From Antedon mediterranea (Eukaryota > Echinodermata > Crinoidea > Comatulida > Antedonidae): 64,000 nucleotides of DNA. The translations under genes were made by a program, and so were the position numbers. The first letter of the stretch is position 1. The number at the start of each line of letters is the position of its first letter. The notes beneath the pieces are model-generated. The model ran no database searches and was not told the DNA's origin. It saw only the letters and a list, made by a program, of their open reading frames with translations. This document shows, one piece after another, positions 1 through 11,226 of this stretch. The DNA lies in assembly GCF_964355755.1 (NCBI RefSeq), contig NC_092673.1, positions 20,155,001-20,219,000 of the forward strand, read 5' to 3'.

Positions 1-472
1 TCGACTCGTACGACAAACTTAAGCCATACGGCATTTGTATAAATGGCTGTATAGACGGATTCTCTAGACACATAATATGGCTAGAAGCTTACTTTACTAG
101 CAGCAATCCAAAAGTTAAAGCCGGCTATTACGTAAATTCTGTTCGCCAAAAAATGGGTTGTCCAAAGTCTATTAGAACAGATTTCGGAACTGAAAATTCT
201 ATTGTTGGTCCAATGCAACAATTTCTTTGTAATGAGAACATCAGTTTTATACAAGGAACAAGTCAGCATAATCAACGAATTGAGAGTTGGTGGGGCATTC
301 TCAGAAAACACTTTACTCAGTTTTGGATGGACGCCTTTAAACAACAAAAGAATGACGGTAGATATGATGGAGGTCTTATAGACAAATCTTTATTACAATT
401 TTGTTTTATGAAAATTATCCAGGTAAGCAGTACAGCAATTACATTGTGTGCTATGCATTATAGTCCCCAAGT
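1..472 (+). pseudogene. IS3EU-like transposase, truncated copy (integrase-core exon)
   Basis: Open frame from base 1 with a DDE integrase core: the first catalytic Asp lies in the HIDSYDKLKPYG-type motif just at the edge, the second in RTDFGTE (about 176-196), and the Glu in NQRIESWWG (about 276-300). The exon ends at a CAG/GTAAGC donor near 423. The following intron bases match the inverted copy at 2996-4355 up to about 472, after which the sequence changes abruptly into Ty3/gypsy RNase H. Here the run after GTTCGCC is six A and the frame stays open, unlike the other copy. The left end is outside the window. The IS3EU assignment is by motif recall; a related integrase-core transposon family is possible. 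Confidence 0.7.
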
Positions 473-1740
473 ACTACGCGATAAAGCTACGACGCTATAT
501 AGTACGAACCTGTTACATATATACTGACAATAATCCATTGACCTATGTATTGACCACGGCCAAACTTAATGCTACGGGACACCGCTGGGTAGCAGAATTA
601 GCGGATTATCATTCAGATAAAATATAGACCAGGTCGAATACATCAGGATGCCGACACCTTGTCAAGAATCCCGCTTGATCTAAAACAATTGGAAAAGTTG
701 TGTTCGGAAGAAATATCTGAAGAGGTCATGCAAGCGGCAGTCCATGGTGTGAATGCTTAGGCAGAAGGCTTAACTACATGGTCAGATCATAGATCCAGAT
801 ATTGAGAAACCCTTAAGACCCTTAATTAATAACCTCTGCCCAGAAGATATAAAGACAGTTCTAACACAAGATCCAGCCATTAATAGAGTCCTAAAGTATA
901 AGGCCAAGGGGCGCTGGCCAACTCGAAAAGAAAGAAAGAACGAGACCAAAACAAAAACGTCAATCATGCATGAGTGGAAACAAGCTGCAAGTTGGACATG
1001 ATGGTATTCTCCGACGCTGCACCACAACACGTTCTCAGATCGTCCTTCCAGAAAAATACAAACAGTTAGTATACACAGAATTGCATAGTAACATGGGACA
1101 ACTTGGTCCAGAACGAGTTGTACATATGGCACGAGAGGGGTTTTATTGGCCACATATGGAAGCAGAAATAGAGGATTACATCACATCTGCCGATGTCTGA
1201 TCCAGAAGAAACCAGTTCGTATAACCAGAGCTCCTTTAGTCAATATCATTACGACTCAACCCTTTGAACTTGTTTCTATCGATTATGTACACTTGAAAAA
1301 GAGCAAAGGCGGATATGAGTATATTTTAGTAATTATGGACCACTTTACTCGATTTGCGCAAGCATATCCGACAAGGAATAAGAGCGGTAAAACTGCAGCC
1401 AACTTAATCTTCAATGACTTTATACTGCGATTTTGATTTCCAAAGACATTGCACCATGACCAGGGTCGGGAATTTGAAAATCACTTATTTACCAATCTTG
1501 AAGCTTACTCTGGGATCTAACATTCACGTACCCCACCTTATCACCCTCAAGGCAATGGCCAAGTGGAAAGGTTAAATCGAACGTTGCTTGGAATGTTACG
1601 AACCTTGTCCGAAAACCAGAAGGACAACTGGAAGGAATCACTCAATAAAGTTGTGCATGCTTATAACTGCACTCGCCATGATTCAACAGGGTACTCACCG
1701 TTTTATCTACTCTACGGCAGACCTCCTTGTCTACCTTGAG
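473..1740 (+). mobile_element. Ty3/gypsy pol remnant (RNase H and integrase)
   Basis: Degenerate LTR-retrotransposon pol, readable in several frames. About 515-700 encodes the RNase H end (YTDNNPLTYV, then YRPGR and DADTLSRIP). About 1080-1200 holds the integrase HHCC finger (H near ELHSNMG, H near [13 protein letters not shown]). About 1270-1440 is the core start with the first Asp in SIDYVHL; the second Asp is in HHDQGREF near 1455 and the Glu in [12 protein letters not shown] near 1560. In-frame stops (for example TGA at 1198-1200 and near 1435) and frame changes make it dead. No LTRs were seen. It abuts the IS3EU-like copy at 472/473. Confidence 0.8.
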
Positions 1741-2072
1741 ATACCCGCCCCCCCCCCCCCCCCCCAATCCTTCGGGCTGAGAATGAATATCCAAAGTAAA
1801 ATTAGGTACCCCCAGGGCTCGAAACGAAACGATACAATACCGTATTTCCTTACAGTTATATAATATAGCCCTTCGAGAGAGAAACAAGGTAGGTTGTGTG
1901 TATTCACGAACAAACTTTACCTTGAAGAACTATACCGCTATACTCTATTTGTAATTCCTTGTACCAAAACGAAAGTATGCTAATAAGAGCGGTGAAAGGG
2001 TAAATGGTAGACGAAAAAAGTATACATTTTTTATTTCATAATGTTTAACATTTTTATTTTTATGCATTTTAG
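1741..2072. other. Poly-C tract and unassigned sequence
   Basis: A pure C run of about 19 bases starts near 1747, directly after the last readable gypsy residues. The remainder up to the HECT exon is unremarkable; I see no gene in it. Confidence 0.5.
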
Positions 2073-2323
2073 ATAAAAAGACCAAGACATCCCTTGGAGA
2101 CTTCCTAACATTTGTTACTGGTGCTGACTCAATTCCCCCTCTTGGTTTTAGCAACCAGATACATATACATTTTTTTAGTAAGGAGCGAAAGATGAGAGGT
2201 CACCCGACAGCCAGTACATGTGGGTTGGATTTACACCTCCCCCGTGGATATGACGATCCATTGGAATTCACAACTCTAATGGAGGAAGCCATCATAAATG
2301 GCAAGGGTTTTGGAAAACTTTAA
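2073..2323 (+). pseudogene. Orphan HECT-domain C-terminal exon
   Basis: A pyrimidine-rich tract and AG at 2071-2072 are followed by an open frame to TAA at 2321-2323. The translation has the HECT C-lobe signature: LGDFLTFVTGADSIPPLGF, a basic linker, then the ubiquitin-accepting Cys context TASTCGLDLHLPRG, and a C-terminal GKGFGKL. This resembles G2E3-like HECT proteins that are often multiplied in invertebrate genomes. No upstream exon, N-lobe or promoter was found within 2 kb, where dead transposons sit, so I treat it as a captured or left-over terminal exon. The catalytic Cys is present and the exon itself has no lesion. Confidence 0.7.
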
Positions 2324-2673
2324 AGATGTATTGTCCCCCAAAATCATGAAGAATAAAGATTTTTTAAATCTGACTTTGAATAGGCCATTTTGCAGTTTTA
2401 ATGAAGTTGTTTCCATAAGAAAAAAAAAACGAGAAAAAAAAAATTATTTCACCTATAGAAAGACAAAAACAGTTAAACAGTTAAATTACCCCAAAACTCA
2501 TTGTCTTCCAGCCAATTTGACCATTTATTTGCTTTAAATTACAGTTTTCTTAGGTAAATAATTTTTTTTCAGACCCATTTTTTTGTGAAAGTGAAAAACT
2601 ATTATGTGACATTAAAATAACATATTCAACAAAACAATTAAAAAAAATATTTTTTCAGGGGGACAATATATCT
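2324..2673. mobile_element. TTAA-flanked MITE, family T, copy 1
   Basis: 350-bp element with terminal inverted repeats AGATGTATTGTCCCCC and GGGGGACAATATATCT, flanked by TTAA at 2320-2323 and 2674-2677. No coding capacity. TTAA targets point to piggyBac or Kolobok; the AG start fits Kolobok better. Other copies: 37313-37657 (complete), 19893 to about 20085 and 49316-49485 (partial). Confidence 0.85.
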
Positions 2674-2995
2674 TTAAATTATGATCAAATTTTAGTAGCC
2701 AACATTTTTGTAATTGTTTCAGAAATAAAATACTGTTATTAAAGTTTCAATAAACAAAATGTTGTTAAATTACATCTGTTTTACTGTATTGTACAGCTAC
2801 ATAACACAATTCTGTCTGATCATCACCAACTGAACATAATATAAATAAATATAATTGTTTATATTGTATTCATTACATTGTGTTCGTTGCAATTCTAACT
2901 TTGTATTGGAAATAATATCACAGCGACAATTAATTAATAAAAAAAACGATTTATAACATGATAATGTGATATCACGTGCTTGCTGTGGCATTTGA
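2674..2995. other. AT-rich spacer
   Basis: No gene, RNA or clear repeat seen between the MITE and the end of the minus-strand transposase. Confidence 0.4.
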
Positions 2996-4355
2996 TCAGA
3001 TGACGTCAAGAAACATATTTCTAAGACTGCTGTATAACTGCAAACCTTCATCACATGTTTTCGGCATCGATAGCTGCCTTTTTTCCAAGAATATGGAACA
3101 TAAGTCGAACACGTCCTTATCGCATGGAATCTGGCTTTTGAAGATGGATTCACTTTCACAAACTTCAACTTTAGCCACATCAACGGGAATAATACACTCT
3201 TGTCCCCCGAATAAGTATGGTACATTGTACATCAATGTCGGGCGTCCAAACGGACCATGGCTATTTCTCGATTTTGAGATGCGATGGGCATTCCACTCAT
3301 TTGCAACCGTGTCCAGTTCATCCTTTAAAAAAGGCAAATATAATACAGTACAGTAAAAACAAATAGTTTAATGACAGTTTAGACCGTGAAAAAAAAAAAT
3401 ATCGTAAATAAAAGAGGAGTGATTTAATTCTAGGCTAATATTGTTTGCTTTTCAAATTGTTGCGAAAGCCCAAATTATTATTATAATTGTCGTACTTGGG
3501 GACTATAATGCATAGCACACAATGTAATTGCTGTACTGCTTACCTGGATAATTTTCATAAAACAAAATTGTAATAAAGATTTGTCTATAAGACCTCCATC
3601 ATATCTACCGTCATTCTTTTGTTGTTTAAAAGCGTCCATCCAAAACTGAGTAAAGTGTTTTCTGAGAATGCCCCACCAACTCTCAATTCGTTGATTATGC
3701 TGACTTGTTCCTTGTATAAAACTGCTGTTCTCATTACAAAGAAATTGTTGCATTGGACCAACAATAGAATTTTCAGTTCCGAAATCTGTTCTAATAGACT
3801 TTGGGCAACCCATTTTTGGCGAACAGAATTTACGTAATAGCCGGCTATAACTTTTGGATTGCTGCTAGTAAAGTAAGCTTCTAGCCATATTATGTGTCTA
3901 AAGAATCCGTCTATACAGCCATTTATACAAATGCCGTATGGCTTAAGTTTGTCGTACGAGTCGATATGCCAGATATAGTTTGGGCCAGGTACATGATAAA
4001 TTCTTCTGTGTAGTCGTCGTCTTCTTCTTGCTTCGACACCCTCTGGGTCAAGAAGGTTTAAAATTATTCTGACCGTCTCTTTATCTATGTTTAACCCATT
4101 TTGTGTGCAACGAATGTGCATCCACCTGTACCCATGTAGCATCCCTGACGTCTGTAATTGGCTTTCAATGAACGCAGCGACTTCCAGTTCGTCAGAATGC
4201 CGTTTTCTTCGACTAAGGCACATTTTTTTCAGCCTTCGCTTTAATGTTCGTTTACTTATCAAAATATCATGATCTTCTGCTAACATTTCAATAATCTCTT
4301 GATAATTTAAGCTACGATTGAAATATAATCTAATCCAATGGTTTTCAGGACGCAT
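2996..4355 (-). pseudogene. IS3EU-like transposase, two exons, one frameshift
   Basis: Minus-strand gene with exon 1 at 4355-3544 (ATG, MRPENHWIRLYFNR) and exon 2 at 3322-2996 (DELDTVANEWNAHRI to stop). The donor is CAG/GTAAGC, the acceptor TTTAAAG/GATG, and the intron phase 0. Exon 1 carries an N-terminal helical DNA-binding region and a DDE core with HIDSYDKLKPYGI, RTDFGTE and NQRIESWWG; exon 2 is the family's usual C-terminal tail (HRISKSRN, GRPTLMYNVPYL). About 380 residues in all. Near 3813 the run after GTTCGCC has five A against six in the copy at 1-472, so the frame breaks before the second Asp. It lies inverted relative to that copy, 3 kb away. No TIRs were identified. Confidence 0.75.
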
Positions 4356-4423
4356 GGTGACCAGATTGCATTAGCTAAAGTAATCCGGGATGGTTGGGAT
4401 GTCATTAGAAAGGGCAGAGGTCG

Positions 4424-4858
4424 AATTATTAATTCGAAATTTCGAATTATTAATTCGAAATAACGAATTAAAAATTTGAATTAACGAATTACTAATTTGA
4501 AATTTTGAATTACTAATTTGAAATTTCGAATTATTAATTCGAAATAACGAATTACTAATTCGAAATTTCGAATTATTAATTCGAAATAACGAATTACTAA
4601 TTCGAAATTTCGAATTACTAATTCGAAATTTCGAATTATGAATTCGAAATAACGAATTACTAATTCGAAATTTCGAATTAATAATTCGAAATTTCGAATT
4701 AATAATTTGAAATAACGAAATAAATAATTTGAAATTTCGAATTAATAATTCGAAATTTCGAATTATTAATTCGAAATTTCAAATTACTTAAATAAATTCG
4801 AAATAACGAATTAATAATTCGAAAAAACGAATTAATAATTCGTTATTTCGAATTTGTG
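4424..4858. repeat. TTCGAA satellite array
   Basis: Roughly 430 bp of tandem, near-palindromic units built from AATTCGAAATTTCGAATT and AATTCGAAATAACGAATT, with a basic period near 18-20 bp. It starts about 70 bp upstream of the transposase start codon and may be a subterminal part of that transposon or an independent expansion. Confidence 0.85.
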
Positions 4859-5192
4859 AAAGCAATATTATTTTTTTGTTGGCCCTAATAGGCTTTCGTA
4901 CCTTTAGGTGGTGTTACTGAACTAGTACAATCACTCGACGAATCGGACGCAGCATCAACTATAACCGATATACAGCATTATCTAATGAATAATTTATTTG
5001 CGATAATCACCATATGTTGTTTTATGTTTATCTTCATTATAAATAAATATTTATTGTAAACATAGTTTATAGCATGTAGATTTAAAACAAGGCCATAAAC
5101 ATGGCTGCAGTTGCGTACTCAAGTTAGTGTTTACCGACCGACCAACCATCCGACCGACATAGTGAGCGACTAAAAAGGTTTGTTTTAATGGT
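4859..5192. other. Non-coding upstream sequence
   Basis: No gene seen. A short GACCGACCNACCATCCGACC-type run lies near 5135-5160, just upstream of the candidate TATA box. Confidence 0.35.
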
Positions 5193-5200
5193 TATAAAAT
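5193..5200 (+). promoter_or_regulatory. Candidate TATA box for paralog A
   Basis: TATAAAAT lies about 200 bp upstream of the candidate signal-peptide ATG at 5395. An initiator-like TGCAGTCA lies about 30 bp downstream, near 5225-5235, the usual TATA to start-site spacing. Motif evidence only. Confidence 0.35.
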
Positions 5201-5394
5201 AGAGGCATATTGTATAAAGGTTTGTGCAGTCATTTAGTTACGTTAGAGTAAAGTCACAGTCACGAAAACGGTCAGTGTGTAGCTAGATATACAGACGCTT
5301 GCTAATTATATAGTATATATATTTAATGGTTTGTAAAGAAACACTGCAGTTTAAAGACAATTTGTTAAGAACTTAATGCCAAAAGGAACAAAAG

Positions 5395-5519
5395 ATGTTC
5401 GAAACCAAGATATTTCAACTTGCAGTCTCGTGTCTTGTTCTACTGCCGTTAACTCAGTGGGACAGCCAGTCGACAAATCGTGTCAAATTTCGACTCGGAG
5501 AGGGCGCCCTACTTTTCTA
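5395..5519 (+). CDS. Candidate signal-peptide first exon of paralog A
   Basis: An ATG with an in-frame TAA seven codons upstream opens a 41-codon frame starting MFETKIFQ with a hydrophobic core LAVSCLVLLPL, typical of a eukaryotic signal peptide. A secreted PAN/EGF/EAR/MAM protein needs such an exon, and none is visible closer to the PAN exon. A GT inside ACTCAGTGGG (about 5455) would give phase 2, the phase the PAN exon requires, but GTGGGA is a weak donor; unspliced, the frame stops at 5517-5519. It may instead be a chance ORF. No counterpart was found upstream of paralog B. Confidence 0.35.
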
Positions 5520-7645
5520 ATTTAGTTCAAAATTGCTAAATTTTAGGGTGTTGGAAAAACACAATATTTGTAAATTTAGCTGATTATTGGAAAAATATTG
5601 TTAGTGAAATAAATTCATAAATGGTTTTAATATATTGTCATGTAAAATTAAATGTATTTGAACAAAACGATAATCTGTAATTTAACGGCAAAATCAACCA
5701 ATGTCTTTTTTTCGGAATTGTACCCTAGAAAATCATTAAAATAAAATATTTAGAAAAATTGAACAGTCCTGAATTTAAAATCCCTGTTAGAAAAATTAAT
5801 AATCTACAGAATACGATATTAAGATACAAAATTCGGTGGTTGGGATGCAGCTCCGACTATTCAAACTAAAGGTACCACTATTTGTTCCATCGAAAACTAG
5901 CGAAACCGCCATTTTGTAAACACATCGTCATCGTGTTTATGAATTTATTTATATCGAACGATATACGCGATGTTTATAATTGTCCGCGTATAAGAATTCA
6001 TATAAATAAATACATTCCAATACAACGTATATTATTACTTGTTTATTTATCACAGTATACATTTTAGTTGAGGAATATTTATCATAACTATTATAATAGC
6101 TTTTATACGAGTCCGAGGCCTAGCCCTATTTAGCGACCGATTGTTCCAGGGGCGGAAAGTCACTTAGTGACGTTGTGATCGGGCGCGTCGGGCCTAGCTA
6201 ATATTAATAATATGACCTGAAATAAGCGGTTAACAAGAACTGTTATATACTTGCTTACAATTGTTTTGTTATTGATGAACAATCAAGCAATTAGATTGAA
6301 TAACAAATTATTTATTCATTTTTTTTTGGGTAAAAACATGTACAAACTAGCCTAAGAGTACTGTATAATATAAATTATAATAATAGTAATATTAAACTAA
6401 TACAGTATTAATAAAATATGAAATAGGCCTAACATACAATAAATATTCAATTTTTAAGATCTACCACATGACAATAACATAATTTACAGAGTATAGTGTA
6501 GTAGGTTTGCATTCAACATAAATATTTGTATTGTAATTCATCTAAATCCTCTGCAACATACATATATATTTGTAATTCAACATTTTGTTTTAAATAATTA
6601 AATTATAGTTTGGGTATGACAATGTCGGTAGGTACCGGTGTCATCTTTTTATCCACTTCACTCTCAGTTTGAAGTCACAAAGACAAAGAACTCTGCATCA
6701 TCAACGATTCCTGAAAGTGTCAGAAAAAATAATAAATATTATTTAAAAAAAATGTTAATGTCTGGTTGTATATATAATTATAATTTTATATGATGACATA
6801 AAAGTAAGGCAAATGGAAGCTGTATTTTATTAATTAAATTACAGTATTTACTATTATTATTTATATAATCTAGGCCTACTAGTACTAGTAGCCTGCTAGG
6901 CATCTATTGAGCCTAATAAATCAAATAATAAATGAAAAATAAAATAATAATATTAATACTGATTGAAAAAAAGTATTTTTTTTTTTGCTGGGATCAGATC
7001 ACCAGGCTAGGCCGGCCAGGACCAATGATACTCGTAATCAGTACAACTTAACGACTATCGGATCAGCATCAACACAGTACAACACACGTCTCGCTATCGC
7101 CTATACTGACACACGTGTCTCGCGTTGCCGAAACCACGCTCACAGCTAGAAAATGTACCTACCTTTCGAGGCCTGAGAATACACCAACAAATTTTGAACA
7201 GGATAGAAATATATCATACTCGATTAAACTAATATTATTCTTGATAAAACAATTGATTATAATTGTTTTAATTTGTTGGGATGCACCTCCGACTATTCAG
7301 AAAATGGACAACAAAACAGTAGTAAAATCGTACCACATTTATAAATTTCACGAGTCCCGACTTCAGTCGCCGAATGTATTGTATTAGCTTCGGTTTCTTT
7401 GAAGGAAACCGATTGGTTATTCAATAATACTTATTAGGAAATGCTTTTACCATAATAGGTAATGTTGGGCGGTTCTTAAATGTTCATGAGAGCTTAAAAT
7501 AAAACAGCACTTATTTGCTAGGCGACGAAAAATCGTGGTTTCAGTTTTCAACGATAGGTGGCGCTTCAAAATCGTCAATGCGGAAGTAAGTCGATTTTAC
7601 ACGATTTAACGGTCAAAACGCGAAGTGGCTTTCCCACTGAACTAA
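5520..7645. other. AT-rich intron or intergenic DNA
   Basis: No exon recognised. Two similar short blocks (TTGGGATGCANCTCCGACT near 5838 and 7275) look like ends of one dispersed repeat. TAGGCCTA-type motifs cluster near 6870-6900. Confidence 0.4.
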
Positions 7646-7937
7646 TTGTTACGCGTATGTGGAATGTGATATCAAGCCACCAGAACCGTCACCTTCTCAC
7701 TTCTACGGACACGCTAACACAGCAATGTCAAACGAACTTGGCAACTACAAGGCAACCCAATACGAGTGTATGCAGCTTTGTCGAAAGGACGCACGTTGCC
7801 TAGCTTTTACGTACGCTGCTGATACGCAAGGGTGAGCGACGTTTGATCGGGATAGCGTCACTGGACCGGAACACATGGAGACGGTATCTGGTGTCTGGTT
7901 CTATGACATGCGACGAAAAAGAAAAGATTTTACTCGG
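7646..7937 (+). pseudogene. Paralog A PAN/apple exon
   Basis: Encodes a PAN domain (VECDIKPPE, then MSNEL, YECMQLCRKDARCLAFTYA, TGPEHMETVSGVWFYDM), the same length (292 bp) as the B exon and roughly 95% identical by eye. Two cysteine codons are lost relative to B: TGC to TGA (stop, 7833-7835) and TGT to CGA near the end. The position matching B's acceptor AG reads AA at 7644-7645. The donor CGG/GTAAGT is good. Phase 2 in, 0 out. Confidence 0.85.
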
Positions 7938-8116
7938 GTAAGTTTAAAATGGAGTTTTCTCTTTCTACTTTTTAACTCCGGTTCCCAGTCCGAAAATATT
8001 TAATGGATGCCCAACCCCATGTTTTTAAGTTTGTTGTGCGCTTTCTAATTTTGTAAATCTTACGATTTCCTTGGGATGCTGAGGCGAAAATGTTAGAATT
8101 TGTTTATTGGTTATAG

Positions 8117-8243
8117 AATTACATTGGGGCATGCCAAGCAAAAAACAAATGCGTCAACGGAGGCTTGTGTGTCAATGACTTTTCAGAACTGGGATACACC
8201 TGTGTATGTCCAACAGATTTTTACGGGAAGTTTTGTGAAAACA
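8117..8243 (+). pseudogene. Paralog A EGF exon
   Basis: One EGF-like domain with six cysteines (GAC, NKC, GLC, TCVC, KFC), reading NKCVNGGLCVND and GYTCVCPTDFYGKFC. Acceptor TTATAG at 8111-8116, donor ACA/GTAAGT, phase 0 in and 1 out. No lesion in this exon. Confidence 0.85.
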
Positions 8244-8275
8244 GTAAGTACAGTCCATAGTCTTCTCTTGCCTAA

Positions 8276-8389
8276 AGCTCTGTCTACACTAATATGGTAG
8301 TGATATACCCAAATATGGTAGTGATATGATATCATAATGAATGGGCATATCACATTTTTTTCACATAAAGTTTTATAGTGTAGACAGAA
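8276..8389. mobile_element. MITE with TAA duplication (CTCTGTCTACACTA ends)
   Basis: 114-bp element with inverted ends (GCTCTGTCTACACTA and TAGTGTAGACAGA), flanked by TAA at 8273-8275 and 8390-8392. A three-base TAA target suggests PIF/Harbinger. A relative lies in the matching intron of paralog B at about 36945-37100. Confidence 0.7.
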
Positions 8390-8395
8390 TAATAA

Positions 8396-8517
8396 CCTGT
8401 TTTCTACTAGGCGAATTTAGTCACGTGTATGCAATCGTTTCGCAGAGATATCACGCTACCCTTTTCTAGTAGACGCTTCTTTCCGCGTGAATATAATCGC
8501 CAAGCGGAAAACAGGCT
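8396..8517. mobile_element. Second MITE with TAA duplication, adjacent
   Basis: 122-bp element with inverted ends (CCTGTTTTCTACTAGGCGA and TCGCCAAGCGGAAAACAGG), flanked by TAA at 8393-8395 and 8518-8520. It abuts the preceding MITE. Confidence 0.7.
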
Positions 8518-8803
8518 TAAATGGTCTTTTAAACTTGTTTTCACGTCCGGCGCTCCACGCGGCTATGCACCAATCGATATGCGCATAGCAACGAAACATT
8601 GACGTTCGATAAAACATTATTTTTTAAAGTTTTTTTAATCATTAATTCTGTACTTTGGATATCAAACAGAAATCGAAGAAATTAGACCCTATCTATCACC
8701 TTGTTTATTAAATTTACAGTTGGTTATGCAGACCATTCTTATTTAGGCCGTGTATGATTTTAGCAGAGTTAAGCTCTCTGACACTTTAGATTGAATCTTT
8801 CAG

Positions 8804-9530
8804 AATTTATCCACGACTATGAGTTTAAATCAAACATTGTTGGTATATCATCAGCAAGCAATACGGCGTTCACACACAAGAACAAACATTATCTTGTGAT
8901 TGGCGGATTGTAAGTATCTTGAACTCGGACAAAAGGAATAAAATAACAAGTAAAACAAAGACCCAACGCTATTCTTTAGGGCTATACTGTGTAACCTCTA
9001 TTGTCATGCAAAGATGAGGAATGGTTCTCTCGAAACTCAAATTCAAGACAGTTTTTAATTAAACGCCTTTTTATACTATTATTCTTATCCGTAATTTTGT
9101 TTAATGATTATAATTATTTTATTACGTGAAATCATTCAAACGCCTTGGTTCCCATTTGCGTCCAACACAAAGACGTAGACGCAACGTAATTGATTTGACC
9201 AATCACAAGCGATGGATTGTACGAACTGTCTTTTGCCATTGGTCAATTGGCTTGCGTTGCGTATTATGTCCTTGCATTATAAGGGAACGGTCTGGAAACA
9301 TTTGGAGTATTGAGGCGAGGTATTTTTTTGTCTACATTTCAGTGATGGTTCTTGTGGAACTCCAATATACAGATACAACAATTCTAATAAACTGTATGAA
9401 CATTACCAAGATTTGACTGGAACAAGTGATGTACGAAAAGTTGAGAATTTTATAATAAATGAACAACTCTATATTTTGTTTGTTGCGGACAGCAGAATAG
9501 TTTACGTCTACACATTTAACTCACATACAG
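8804..9530 (+). pseudogene. Paralog A EAR repeats 1-2 (two exons)
   Basis: Exons 8804-8909 and 9343-9530. Residues SNTAFTHKNKHYLVIGG, then IYRYNN and KLYEHYQDLTG, form the first EAR repeat; VRKVENFIINEQLYILFVAD and VYVYTFNSH form the second. The hydrophobic strand pattern and the Y-x-W/Y-N register are typical of EAR/EPTP blades. Acceptors TTTCAG at both exons, donors ATT/GTAAGT and ACAG/GTAAGG. Frame fully open. The intron has a possible decayed MITE near 9135-9290. Confidence 0.8.
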
Positions 9531-9559
9531 GTAAGGGTACTCTACTAATTATTCTATAT

Positions 9560-9616
9560 TGGTTGATTGATATCGATTTATTGATTGGCATTAATTGATT
9601 GATATTGATTTATTGA

Positions 9617-9659
<43 letters not shown>

Positions 9660-9790
9660 ATTGATTGATTGATTGATTGATATTGATTGATTGATTGATT
9701 GATTGATAGATATTGATTGATTGATTGATATTGATTTATTGATTGATATTTATTGATATTGATTGATTGATGTTGATTAATTGATTGTCC
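9560..9790. repeat. TTGA/TTGATA microsatellite
   Basis: About 230 bp of GATT and GATATT repeats in the intron after EAR repeat 2. Confidence 0.9.
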
Positions 9791-9937
9791 TGTCCGTCTC
9801 GATTTCTTGATTTTTACTTGCTGTATGTTTTGCTCTCCAATCCATTTTTCGTTTTTCTGTCCAACTTATTCTGAAACATCCATCTTCCCACACTACTTTA
9901 ATTTCTGTTCTATAAAAATATGTAATTCTATTTGTTT

Positions 9938-11220
9938 CAGTGGCGTATCCAGTAGGGGGGCCGGGGGGGCCCGGGCCCCCCCTGATTTCGTTTCCGTCGG
10001 CACATCATCGCGGCCGTCGGCAAACAAAGGTGCCGGGGAAAAAAATAAACTATTTATTCTGACAATAATTGAACTGTAAACATAATTCTTTTGAGTGTTT
10101 GTTTATTTACATATCATATCATCATTGATCCCTTCAGATCAACTATTTTTTATTTTCATTACATCTAACGAAACACGTTAAAAATGTGTAGCACGTACGT
10201 ACGGCCGTACGCGGTAGATTGTTTACTCAAAAGTCTTTGACCTTACCCTAAAACCTTGTTTTTGCATGCAGTTGAGCCTCTCATGACCTGAGATTTGTAT
10301 GTCTTCCTACGCTAAGAGATTATATAGTTCCACATGCCATGTGCTTTTTTGTCTAAGATATATTTATTATAAGTGCCAAAAACCCGGTTTTTTTTCTCGA
10401 TATGAGGCCTTTATTATTCAAAATTTTTAAAGAAAAAGCACATATACCATAAGAAATATCCATGTATTTCATTTTTGGAACAGATTATTCCGTGAGGCTC
10501 AACCAGGGAGTTGAAAATAACAACTCCCTGGCTCAACTACAAAACCACCATTTTGTGATATGATGTCATCGTAAGCCAATCAAAGCTGAGCTTTCTCGCG
10601 ATTGGCATTGCTCACGGTTGAATGATTTAGGATTCTAGCTGATTTGATTGGTGGATGCGAATCACCCGCAGCGGAATGTTTTCTCTCGCGCGTGTACCAT
10701 GAATCTCTCTGATCGTTACTACACAAAGTTAGAGCAATGAATTTGTCCGAATTCCGTTAAGTAAACAACTTTATATATTTTATAAGCATTTAATAACATG
10801 TTTTATTGATATTTCCAATGGTGATATATAAAATAAATTACTAAAAAACGTAATTATATGTAATTATTTTAACCAAAAATGGCGTAGTTAATAGAATTTT
10901 CGACTGAGGCCGCAAATTGTTTTACTTCTTTCGTGGCTAAAAACGATCATTTTCGGCGATGTTTTAGACCCTATATTTCGAAAACTACAAGTCAGATTTT
11001 CCTAATTCTTTCTTTATTGTAATATGAATACAACATACTAACAGATAATGTTGGTTTGGTGTTAATTTTGCATCGTTATCCCATATAAGACAATATGACT
11101 ATGTAATCCTAGAACATATATTGATCAGAGACGTCGTGTATGTACAGATAATGACACCAATTTTGTCGGCAAATTGGCAATTCCCGGCCCCCCAACTTCA
11201 AAATCCTGGATACGCCATTG
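9938..11220. mobile_element. hAT5-like non-autonomous element ending 6 bp before a splice acceptor
   Basis: Ends are CAGTGGCGTATCCAG at 9938 and CTGGATACGCCATTG at 11220. The 5' flank is TGTTT (9933-9937); the 3' flank TTTTAGG together with the B sequence TATGTTTTAGG is consistent with a five-base duplication whose second copy has eroded. The ends resemble the better-preserved element at 13455-14778. Immediately inside the left end is a long G/C-only tract (about 9954-9985). No transposase coding was seen. A hairpin lies at about 10504-10532 (CCAGGGAGTTG arms). Confidence 0.7.
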
Positions 11221-11226
11221 TTTTAG

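Noticed and set aside
5838-7300. A gene bounded by the repeated TTGGGATGCANCTCCGACT blocks
   Set aside because: The blocks are direct copies of a short dispersed repeat; nothing coding lies between them.
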